Assembly: GCA_902493155.1 (NCBI GenBank)
Contig: CABUOE010000063.1
Location: 1-11,073 of the forward strand
Length of the DNA stretch: 11,073 bases
Reading direction: 5' to 3'
Origin: an uncultured Eubacteriales bacterium
Lineage (GTDB): Bacteria; Bacillota; Clostridia; Oscillospirales; Ruminococcaceae
A model generated the notes under the pieces. That model was given only the letters and a program-made list of their open reading frames with translations. It was not told the origin of the DNA and ran no database searches. Shown here in pieces: positions 1 through 5,669 of this stretch. A program made the position numbers and the translations under genes. The first letter of the stretch is position 1, and each line of letters opens with the position of its first letter.

Positions 1-168
1 GAGGGAAAAGTATATTGGATGAAGCTCGATGAGCTGATGAAGACTGATCCCAAAAAACTTTCGCCGAACTTTCACGAATACCTGAAACTGTTTTTGACAG
101 ATCATTTTGTGGAATGGCATACGCCTTGGCAAGACAGCGATAAAACCTACAAAGCAGATATATGGTAA
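1..168 (+). CDS. Probable Nudix hydrolase, C-terminal end (partial)
   Basis: The first reading frame is open from base 1 to the TAA at 166-168 and encodes the last 55 residues of a protein whose start lies outside the window. The fragment begins EGKVYWMKLDEL, which resembles the strand-plus-helix segment near the C-terminus of clostridial Nudix (8-oxo-dGTP diphosphatase-like) proteins, where a GxVxWxxxxEL pattern is common, and continues with an amphipathic stretch (FHEYLKLFL) and a Trp-rich tail. The Nudix box itself would be upstream and cannot be seen, so the family call is by resemblance only. A strong terminator follows 19 bases after the stop, so this gene ends its transcription unit. 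Coding status is fairly sure; function is tentative. Confidence 0.5.
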   Translation, partial: EGKVYWMKLDELMKTDPKKLSPNFHEYLKLFLTDHFVEWHTPWQDSDKTYKADIW

Positions 169-187
169 ATAACTGGTAAATAAAATG

Positions 188-226
188 AAAGCCCATATCC
201 GTGTTATACAAGGATATGGGCTTTTT
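188..226 (+). terminator. Rho-independent terminator after the Nudix-like gene
   Basis: A perfect 13-bp stem (188-200 with 212-224), rich in GC at its centre (GCCCATATCC/GGATATGGGC), encloses an 11-nt loop and runs directly into a T tract at 222-226. It lies just after the partial gene's stop and separates it from the recombinase promoter. Confidence 0.9.
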
Positions 227-249
227 ATGGCCGATCTATCATAAAAGAC

Positions 250-278
250 TTGCAATTTATATGATGATATGATATACT
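250..278 (+). promoter_or_regulatory. Sigma-A-type promoter of the recombinase gene
   Basis: TTGCAA (250-255) and TATACT (273-278) are separated by exactly 17 bp, close to the consensus -35/-10 pair. Transcription would start near 284-286, right at the left edge of the dif-like palindrome, leaving a 5' leader of about 150 nt before the ATG at 435. Assigned by pattern only. Confidence 0.7.
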
Positions 279-287
279 AAATTTAGT

Positions 288-325
288 CCCCTAGTTCGCA
301 AAATAGATATTTTGCGAACTAGGGG
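288..325. other. dif-like palindromic site (probable Xer recombinase target)
   Basis: An 18-bp sequence beginning CCCCTAGTTCGC (288-305) is repeated as its exact reverse complement at 308-325, with only GA between them. The inner 28 bp fit the dif layout of two 11-bp recombinase arms around a 6-bp crossover region: left arm AGTTCGCAAAA (293-303), centre TAGATA (304-309), right arm TTTTGCGAACT (310-320). Set against the Bacillus subtilis dif site as I remember it, about 20 of 28 positions agree, mainly in the centre and in the ends of the arms. Unlike classic dif, both arms are identical, as expected when one recombinase binds both sides. There is no T tract on either side, so it is not a terminator. 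It sits at the predicted transcription start of a Xer-like gene. Alternatives are an operator for that gene or an attachment site of an integrated element. Confidence 0.65.
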
Positions 326-434
326 AGAAAATAAAGGATTTTATCATCACTTATTCTGGCGTTTTTCTCAGATCCATTTCACAAGCAGGTTCCCCTACGG
401 TTATTACTCTATTATAAAGGAAGGAGTTTTTCAA

Positions 435-1417
435 ATGTCCTATACCACTAACGATTATTCCGACTGTTCACCGGTGCTGCGGGAGTTTTTATTCTACATG
501 CTGACCATCAAAGGCCGCTCCGCTCTTACGGTGGATAATTACTACATGGATCTGCGGACGTTCTTCCGATTTGTCAAACAATATAAAGGAAAGGTTTCTA
601 AAGAGGTTCCTTTTGAAGAGATCGACATTTCCGATGTAGACATTGATTTGATTGCGACGATTTCCCTCTCCGATGTCTATGAGTTTCTGAATTTTCTCAG
701 CCGGGAACGTCATAACAGCGCCCGGACCCGTTCTCGGAAGGTTTGTGCTATCCGGATGTTCTTTAAATATTTGACCCATAACGTAAAACTGTTGGAAAAC
801 AACCCTGTGGAATATCTGGAGCTTCCTTCTACACCGAAATCTCTGCCAAAACATCTTTCATTAGAACAAAGTTTTGACTTATTGAGTTCCTTTGATAAAG
901 AAAGCCCCTTTTATGCCCGCGATTACTGTATTGTTACCCTGTTTTTGAACTGTGGAATGCGGCTTTCTGAGTTGACCGGTCTCAATTTAAGCAGTGTAAG
1001 CGGAAATACTTTACAGGTAGTCGGCAAAGGCAACAAGGAACGGCAGCTTTATTTAAATGTGTAAGGGCTCTGGACGATTATCTGGAGGCTCGCTCCAAAA
1101 TGAATCCTATTGTAGACAGAGAGGCGCTTTTTCTTAATCATCACGGCCGAAGGTTGGGACAAAGATGGGTTCAAAAGATTGTCACGAATCTACTTGACAA
1201 AGCAGGACTTTCCGGCATGGGACTTTCTGTCCACAAACTCCGGCACACCGCCGCTACGCTGATGTACCAATATGGAGAGGTGGATATTCGTGTTTTGCAG
1301 GAAATTCTCGGGCATTCCAACTTGAATACCACTCAAATCTATACCCATGTGGCCAGCAAGCAAAAGGAATCAGCGATTGAGAGCAATCCCCTTTCCAAAT
1401 TCAAAAATAAGAAATAG
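435..1417 (+). pseudogene. XerC/XerD-like tyrosine recombinase, frame broken near 1060
   Basis: A site-specific DNA recombinase of the phage-integrase/Xer family, split over two frames. The ATG at 435 follows AAGGAG (421-426) with 8 nt spacing; the first frame gives 209 residues and stops at 1062-1064. The second frame continues to the TAG at 1417. The first part holds the N-terminal SAM-like core-binding domain (about residues 10-120) and the start of the catalytic domain with Arg176 (GMRLSEL) and the GKGNKER beta-hairpin (197-203). The second part holds HxxR (HKLRHT, 1232-1249), the second His (GHSN) and the nucleophile Tyr (codon 1340-1342, QIYTHV). All catalytic residues are therefore present but not in one frame. 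Homologues typically read YLNDACxxAL here; the sequence reads YLN and then, in the other frame, CVRALDDYL, consistent with a deletion of about 7 nt around 1055-1062. Repaired length would be about 329 residues, normal for the family. It could be a true pseudogene or a sequence error. The adjacent dif-like site suggests its substrate. Confidence 0.85.
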
Positions 1418-1455
1418 TTCCCTCTTTCCTCTTTTCTAGAAATATTATAGGTCAC

Positions 1456-1500
1456 AAAAATCGACCCTGCAGGCATGTTGCTGCAAGGGCCGATTTTTTT
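1456..1500. terminator. Terminator between convergent recombinase and dCMP deaminase genes
   Basis: An imperfect hairpin (1456-1472 with 1481-1500, 8-nt loop; one bulged A and one A/C mismatch) ends in a run of seven T on the plus strand. On the minus strand the mirrored run of five T follows the same stem, so it can serve both convergent genes. Confidence 0.85.
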
Positions 1501-1513
1501 AGGTTTATTCTCA

Positions 1514-1993
1514 TCAGAATGTCAGCGTCAGCGTTTTCCTAGTGGGAATGTACTGTCGATAGGAGACCCCCGCCATGTCGAACATCCGCTTGGAGGCGAT
1601 GACCCCGGCAGTATCGGCGTATTTGTCCTGCATAAAGACCACTTCCTTGATGCCGCACTGGATGATGGCTTTGGCGCATTCGTTGCAGGGAAAGAGGGTG
1701 ACGTAGATAGAGGTCCCTTTGAGAGAACCACCGTCATTGTTCAGAATGGCGTTTAATTCTGCGTGGCAGACGTAGGGGTATTTGGTCTGAAGCTCCTCCC
1801 CTTCCCTCTCCCAGCACATTTCGTCGTCGCTGCAGCCGGTGGGCATTCCGTTATAGCCCATGGATAGGATTTTGTGGTCGTGGTTGGCGATACAGGCCCC
1901 CACCTGGGTGGAAGGGTCTTTGCTCCGCTGGGCGGACAGCATGGCGATGCCCATAAAATACTCGTCCCAACTCAAATAATCCTGTCGTTTCAT
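1514..1993 (-). CDS. Deoxycytidylate (dCMP) deaminase
   Basis: A zinc-dependent enzyme that deaminates dCMP to dUMP, supplying thymidylate synthase in the cytosol. The 159-residue protein has the ligand set of the family: H77-A-E79 (CHAELNAI) and P-C103-N-E-C106 (FPCNEC), giving His/Cys/Cys zinc ligands and a catalytic Glu79, and the N-terminal KDPSTQVGA signature at residues 25-33. The start at 1993 is preferred over an in-frame ATG at 2026, because GGGGAG lies 7 nt upstream of 1993 and the predicted -10 element at 2029-2034 would put the transcript start downstream of 2026. It is related to ComEB of Bacillus subtilis. It is a single-gene unit facing the recombinase, with a shared terminator. 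The short hydrophilic tail after about residue 150 is not unusual. Confidence 0.95.
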   Translation of the reverse strand: MKRQDYLSWDEYFMGIAMLSAQRSKDPSTQVGACIANHDHKILSMGYNGMPTGCSDDEMCWEREGEELQTKYPYVCHAELNAILNNDGGSLKGTSIYVTLFPCNECAKAIIQCGIKEVVFMQDKYADTAGVIASKRMFDMAGVSYRQYIPTRKTLTLTF

Positions 1994-2028
1994 TGGCGCT
2001 CTCCCCTTTTTACTTGGTATTTGCAACT

Positions 2029-2037
2029 ATTGTAGCA
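2029..2037 (-). promoter_or_regulatory. Extended -10 promoter of the dCMP deaminase gene
   Basis: On the minus strand this reads TGCTACAAT, an extended -10 element (TGnTANAAT). A -35 hexamer is weak or absent in the T-rich stretch upstream, which is normal for extended -10 promoters. It predicts transcription starting near 2022, leaving about 28 nt before the ATG at 1993. Confidence 0.55.
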
Positions 2038-2099
2038 TATTGGTGAAAAAAAGAAAAGGCTATTGCCTTAAATAAGCAGAAATAAAGATTCCAAAAGAC

Positions 2100-2141
2100 A
2101 AACCGCCTCATATCAAAATGACTCGATATGAGGCGGTTTTT
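2100..2141. terminator. Terminator at the 3' end of the helicase gene
   Basis: A perfect 15-bp stem (2100-2114 with 2125-2139) with a 10-nt loop contains the GC block CCGCCTC/GAGGCGG. The helicase stop at 2157 lies 16 nt away, and on the minus strand the stem is followed by an interrupted T stretch (TTTGTCTTTT). The plus-strand T run (2137-2141) is better, although no plus-strand gene lies immediately upstream. Confidence 0.85.
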
Positions 2142-2156
2142 ATAATTTGTAAAATC

Positions 2157-3860
2157 CTAGTTCCAGTTGTCCTTCCGTTTCCGGCCGTTCTGCTCTTTGT
2201 AGCGCCCGCCCGATTTGTAGGAATCTCCCCTGCCGGCAGGCTTTCTCCGGTCGGGACGGCCATAGCGTCCGCCGGGAGCTTTTCCGGGCATCACTGAAAT
2301 TTTTACCTTGCAGTTTTTGATCTTCGTCTCCTGCATATTCTCCAGCACGATTTTCGCGTCCTCCGAGGTCATATCCACTGTAGAGTGGTCGGCGAAAATG
2401 TCGATCTTGCCGATGGATTTGGCCGGAAGGCCAGTGTTTTCCACGATGGCCCCGACGATGAAGTTGGGCGCCAGCTTCTGTTCCCGCCCGGCATCCAGCC
2501 GAAGGCGGACTCTCGCGGCCCGCGGGTCGCGGCTGCGGGGAGTATCCTCGGCCGTTTTGACGACGGGGATGGCTTTGCCGTTTCGCTCCGCGGAGAGGTT
2601 CAAGAGCGCCAAGGCGATAGCTTCCGGAGTGAATCCTTTTTCCAGCAGTTTTGCATAAACCCGGCTGCATTGGAGGTTTGGCTCCGATTCCAGGGCGCGC
2701 TCCACCTTGGAGATTAGCTTTTCGCCCCGTTTGTCGAGGATTTCCTCCGGTGTCGGCAGTTTGCCCGCCTCGATGGGAGCGCCCACGTACTGCTCGATTT
2801 CCTGAATCCGCCGTACCTGTGTGCGGTTGCAGGCGAAGGTACAGGAAATGCCGGTTTTACCCGCCCGAGCGGTACGGCCGATCCGGTGAATGTAATATTC
2901 GAACTCCTGGGGAATGTCAAAATTGAACACCGCTTCGATATTGTCTACGTCAATGCCCCGGGCAGCCACGTCGGTGGCCACCAATATGCGGGTTTTCCCC
3001 ATTTTGAAGCTGTTCATCACGTGGGTGCGGACTACCTGGCGCATGTCGCCGTGGAGTCCCGCCGCCGCAAAACCGTGCTTTTCCAGATATTCGGTCAGTT
3101 CGTCCACCATCTTTTTGGTGTTGCAGAACACCACCGACCGCTCAGGGGTGAATTTTTGAAGCAGCAAGTTCAATGCGTCCATTTTTTTGGTCTGAGGAAT
3201 CTGGTAATAATATTGAGAGATTGCTCCCAGGGTGCGTTTCCCCTTATCGACAGCTACGATTTGGGGATCGCTCTGGAATTCCTCGGTGATTTTCATGATG
3301 GCAGGCGGCATAGTGGCGGAGAAAAGCACCGTCTGCCGCTCCTCGGGGACGCTTTCCAGAATGGTCTGGATGTCGTCGTAAAACCCCATGTTCAGCATTT
3401 CGTCGGCTTCGTCCAACACGACGGTACGTAGTTCGTCGAGCTTTAAGGTGTGCCGGCGCATATGATCCATGACCCGGCCGGGGGTGCCGATGACGATGTT
3501 GGCGATTTTCAGCTGCCGGATTTGTCCGTCCATGGGCGCACCGCCGTAGAGTACCGCCTGCCGGACAGATTTTTTATACTTTGCGTACTTTTTCACTTCA
3601 CCGCTGATTTGCATCGCCAGTTCGCGGGTGGGGCATAAAATCAGCACCTGGGGCTTTTTGCCCTCTTCGATCCGCTCTACCATGGGGATGCCGAAGGCCG
3701 CCGTTTTGCCGGTACCGGTGTTGGAGCGGCCGATGACGTCCTTGCCTTCCAGAATCAGCGGGATGGCTCCGGCCTGGATTTCAGTGGCCTCGTCGTAATT
3801 CATGTCATTAATGGCGTTTAAAATTTCTTCCGATAGGTTCAGGTTTTCAAAAAGATTCAT
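2157..3860 (-). CDS. deaD: DEAD-box ATP-dependent RNA helicase with DbpA-type RNA-binding domain
   Basis: An ATP-driven RNA-unwinding protein of the DeaD/CsdA-DbpA-CshA group, used in ribosome assembly and mRNA turnover, often at low temperature. The 567-residue protein shows every superfamily-2 motif in order: Q motif near 20-30, Walker A SNTGTGKT (46-53), PTREL (77-81), TPGR (126-129), DEAD (150-153), SAT (181-183), motif V ATDVAARGID (295-304) and HRIGRTARAG (325-334). Residues about 465-525 match the DbpA RNA-binding domain (PF03880), and the last 40 residues form a basic, Gly/Arg/Lys-rich tail, a common non-specific RNA contact. The ATG at 3860 begins the typical MNLFENLNLS N-terminus; AAAGG lies about 13 nt upstream, further than usual. 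An in-frame GTG at 3908 was rejected. The symbol is by family resemblance; DeaD, CshA and DbpA cannot be told apart with certainty here. A leader of about 160 nt precedes it and a strong terminator follows. Confidence 0.93.
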   Translation of the reverse strand: MNLFENLNLSEEILNAINDMNYDEATEIQAGAIPLILEGKDVIGRSNTGTGKTAAFGIPMVERIEEGKKPQVLILCPTRELAMQISGEVKKYAKYKKSVRQAVLYGGAPMDGQIRQLKIANIVIGTPGRVMDHMRRHTLKLDELRTVVLDEADEMLNMGFYDDIQTILESVPEERQTVLFSATMPPAIMKITEEFQSDPQIVAVDKGKRTLGAISQYYYQIPQTKKMDALNLLLQKFTPERSVVFCNTKKMVDELTEYLEKHGFAAAGLHGDMRQVVRTHVMNSFKMGKTRILVATDVAARGIDVDNIEAVFNFDIPQEFEYYIHRIGRTARAGKTGISCTFACNRTQVRRIQEIEQYVGAPIEAGKLPTPEEILDKRGEKLISKVERALESEPNLQCSRVYAKLLEKGFTPEAIALALLNLSAERNGKAIPVVKTAEDTPRSRDPRAARVRLRLDAGREQKLAPNFIVGAIVENTGLPAKSIGKIDIFADHSTVDMTSEDAKIVLENMQETKIKNCKVKISVMPGKAPGGRYGRPDRRKPAGRGDSYKSGGRYKEQNGRKRKDNWN

Positions 3861-3886
3861 GTAAATAATTTTGCCTTTCTGTTGTT

Positions 3887-3943
3887 TCAGGATTGCGGCG
3901 TTCCCCACCGCGCGGGATGGTTTTCGATACGGGGCGGCTCCAT
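3887..3943 (-). CDS. Possible 18-codon leader ORF upstream of the helicase
   Basis: On the minus strand an ATG at 3943 opens an 18-residue frame (MEPPRIENHPARWGTPQS) ending in TGA at 3889-3887, 26 nt before the helicase ATG. A purine-rich GGGAGGGGG (3953-3945) lies just upstream, close to the ATG. Both it and the ATG fall inside possible GC hairpins: GGGCGG (3957-3952) can pair with CCGCCC (3937-3932), and GGGGC (3948-3944) with GCCCC (3935-3931). This arrangement could couple translation of the leader ORF with access to the helicase start. E. coli deaD is also preceded by a small ORF (yrbN), which is a precedent for position only. Coding status is unproven. Confidence 0.3.
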   Translation of the reverse strand: MEPPRIENHPARWGTPQS

Positions 3944-4030
3944 GCCCCCTCCCGCCCTTACCCTGTCACAAAAAAGAGGCGGATGATCTAATACGTACTA
4001 CGCATTTCTTCGAAAAACATTATGGATAAT

Positions 4031-4059
4031 AGTATAACACAATTGTGCGATTTTTACAA
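4031..4059 (-). promoter_or_regulatory. Promoter of the helicase gene
   Basis: On the minus strand TTGTAA (4059-4054) and TATACT (4036-4031) are spaced by 17 bp. Transcription would begin near 4024, giving a long leader of about 164 nt before the helicase ATG at 3860. A 10-bp perfect palindrome, CACAATTGTG (4038-4047), lies inside the spacer and might be an operator, but a palindrome this short can occur by chance. Confidence 0.6.
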
Positions 4060-4272
4060 ATCAAATTCTATATAATTAGCAAAATAGACAACTTTTTTGG
4101 TACTGCAAACAAAATTTCTCCTATTTCGTATTTAAAAAAGCCAATTGACAGGAATCTCCATCTTTATTTTCCGCAAAACGGCAGAAAATAGTACTGATTT
4201 AATGAAGAAACAGTATATGCGGCTATTCAGCGGACGTTATCCGCTTTGAGACGGTTTGCGATGGAGGCCTTT

Positions 4273-4672
4273 ATGAAACGATTCAAAGAAAACGCCATGG
4301 TTTATCTCATCGGTTCTGTAGGATACAGCGGCATCGAAATTTTGTGGCGGGGATTCACACATTGGACCATGGCGGTGACGGGAGGAATCTGTTTTGTCCT
4401 GCTCTACCGGCTCAACTTCCGCTGCCGAACATTGGGCGATGAAATGCCTCAAGGGTTCCGCCATCATCACAGGCGTGGAGTTTGTAGTGGGCTGCATTGT
4501 CAACCGGCAACTCCACTGGAACGTCTGGGATTATTCCAGTTCTTTCGGCAATGTATTGGGACAGATCTGTCCCCTCTATTCGATGCTCTGGTTTTTCCTC
4601 TGTATACCGGTATTCAAGCTGGCCACAGGGCTCAAAAAGAAATTATTTCTTAGAAGCCCCCGCAGAGCGTAG
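4273..4672 (+). pseudogene. PF06541-type putative ABC permease membrane protein, single-base frameshift
   Basis: A small multi-pass membrane protein of the 'putative ABC-transporter type IV' family (PF06541); the true function of the family is unclear. The ATG at 4273 has GGAGG 5 nt upstream (4263-4267). The first frame encodes MVYLIGSVGYSGIEILWRG, then TMAVTGGICFVLLYRLNFRCRT, and then loses family resemblance. The next frame resumes with MKCLKGSAIITGVEF, the typical motif around VNRQLHWNVWDYSS and FGNVLGQICPLYSMLWF, and ends at the TAG at 4670-4672. Removing one G from the GGG at 4434-4436 restores one continuous 132-residue protein (RCRTLAMKCLKG across the join), a normal length for the short members. 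A homopolymer indel can be a real mutation or a sequencing error. A perfect terminator follows immediately. An intact, longer relative lies at 9689-10396. Confidence 0.85.
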
Positions 4673-4673
4673 T

Positions 4674-4724
4674 AAAACACTTTATGTAAAGCATGTCGCT
4701 TTACATAAAGTGTTTTTGTTTTTT
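4674..4724. terminator. Strong terminator between PF06541 gene and GNAT gene
   Basis: A perfect 19-bp stem (4674-4692 with 4698-4716) with a 5-nt loop is followed by a T-rich tail through 4724 (TTTTTGTTTTTT). It begins two bases after the PF06541 stop. The convergent GNAT gene ends at 4737, so the same stem probably ends the MATE-GNAT transcript too, with a shorter T run on that strand. Confidence 0.92.
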
Positions 4725-4736
4725 AATCCAAAAATA

Positions 4737-5624
4737 TCAGGTGTGGGACAGAAGCGGAAAACGGAGCTTTTTTCCTCCAAAAATGCCGTCTTTGTTTTTT
4801 GCCAGTACAAAGGGTTCGTCCCCTTCCGAAACGGGAATCATCTCAAATCCGCTAGTGTCATTGGGGGAAAATCCCAGCTTGACGGAGTTGGTTCCGGGAG
4901 CCGCCAGAACAGCCAGAATTTCGTCCAGGGGTCCACTCTCACAGAAAATGTCGTAACAAGTAAGGGTACCCCCTTCCTGCTCCGCCACAGCCACTGCATC
5001 GAAATCCTCCAGGTAATACACACCGTCGGAGAGAAAATAATCGCAGTGGAACTGAATGGTGCTGTTGCCCATTACTGCCAACGCGGAAAAAGGGTTCGGA
5101 ATCTGTGACTTTTGAAGACAAAGCGCCTGATCCTGAGGATAAACGAGGTTCAGCTTCCGTACATTCCCCTCTTTTGGAACGACGGGCTTTTGTGCCTCCC
5201 ATTCCACAGACTGGGTAAAGCCGAACTTGGGATAAAAATCCAGCACCGTCTCATTTGCATACAAAAACAGCCCGTCGCAGGCATCTCTCCAGTCATGGAG
5301 CACCTGCTCCATCAAAAATCGCAGCAGTCCCTGTCCCCGGTAATCGGGGTGAGTCATGACGGTGCCTAACTGGACAAAACACTTGGGCTTTTTGTCCAGC
5401 AGAAACTTCATCCGATGAATGAGGATGTTGGAGACCGCCCGCTCCCCGTCAAAGAGGGTGTATGGGACGCTGTCCTCCGTCCAGCACCCGTTTTGATACC
5501 ACCGCTCCAACGAAAGCCCATCAAAACAGAGCTGAGCCAGTTGGTCAAAGCTCTGCCGCATATCGTCGTTGTGCTTGTATTCTGTTTCAAAGCGGTATTC
5601 CCGCCCGTTAATGATTGGGTTCAA
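4737..5624 (-). CDS. GNAT-family N-acetyltransferase
   Basis: A probable acetyl-CoA-dependent acyltransferase of the GNAT superfamily, 295 residues. Acetyl-CoA-binding motif A is clear: QLGTVMTHPDYRGQGL (85-100), with the R/Q-x-x-G-x-G/A core as R96-G97-Q98-G99, followed by a helix (LRFLMEQVLHD) and the FYPKFGF segment (130-136) that often carries a Tyr general acid. The GNAT fold covers about residues 20-145; the remaining 150 residues form a second domain of the kind seen in two-domain, Eis-like acetyltransferases, but I cannot name it. The start is TTG at 5624, with GGAAGGAG placed 9 nt upstream; the first in-frame ATG would cut 21 residues. It follows the MATE gene by 45 nt on the same strand with no terminator between, so the two are probably cotranscribed. 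The substrate is unknown. Confidence 0.88.
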   Translation of the reverse strand: MNPIINGREYRFETEYKHNDDMRQSFDQLAQLCFDGLSLERWYQNGCWTEDSVPYTLFDGERAVSNILIHRMKFLLDKKPKCFVQLGTVMTHPDYRGQGLLRFLMEQVLHDWRDACDGLFLYANETVLDFYPKFGFTQSVEWEAQKPVVPKEGNVRKLNLVYPQDQALCLQKSQIPNPFSALAVMGNSTIQFHCDYFLSDGVYYLEDFDAVAVAEQEGGTLTCYDIFCESGPLDEILAVLAAPGTNSVKLGFSPNDTSGFEMIPVSEGDEPFVLAKNKDGIFGGKKLRFPLLSHT

Positions 5625-5669
5625 AGTTTCTTTCTCCTTCCAGAATGGACCAAGATAATGCCCAGTTGT

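Larger units (their letters stand above)
3861..4272. other. Intergenic region between divergent helicase and PF06541 genes
   Basis: These 412 bases hold the helicase leader and promoter (minus strand) and the upstream region of the broken PF06541 gene (plus strand). The half next to the helicase (about 3900-3960) is GC-rich and can fold; from about 4000 to 4200 it is AT-rich. On the plus side a TTGACA at 4145-4150 has no convincing -10 at 16-18 bp, and a small perfect inverted repeat AGCGGA-5-TCCGCT lies at 4229-4245, about 28 bases before the PF06541 start. I see no RNA gene of a family I recognise. Confidence 0.6.

Noticed and set aside
288..325. Palindrome as a transcription terminator
   Set aside because: No T tract follows on either strand, and a better terminator for the upstream gene already lies at 188-226.
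312..434. N-terminal extension of the recombinase from a TTG at 312
   Set aside because: It would begin inside the palindrome with no ribosome binding site; the ATG at 435 has AAGGAG at ideal spacing and starts a normal family N-terminus.
2140..2670. 176-codon minus-strand frame inside the helicase gene
   Set aside because: It is a shifted frame over the Arg/Gly-rich 3' end of the helicase, with an Arg/Pro/Ser-rich translation and no family resemblance.
3861..3908. GTG start at 3908 extending the helicase by 16 residues
   Set aside because: The extension overlaps the leader ORF, lacks a ribosome binding site, and homologues begin at the MNLFENL-type start at 3860.
3988..4020. 10-codon minus-strand ORF at the very 5' end of the helicase leader
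   Set aside because: It has no ribosome binding site and would start only about 4 nt from the predicted transcription start; it is short enough to be chance.
4038..4047. CACAATTGTG palindrome in the helicase promoter as an operator
   Set aside because: About ten 10-bp perfect palindromes are expected by chance in 11 kb; noted only as part of the promoter.
4202..4249. 15-codon plus-strand ORF before the PF06541 gene
   Set aside because: No ribosome binding site precedes it and the composition is unremarkable; probably chance.
4497..5108. 203-codon plus-strand frame opposite the GNAT gene
   Set aside because: It is antisense to a clear GNAT gene and crosses a strong terminator; no ribosome binding site or domain is seen.
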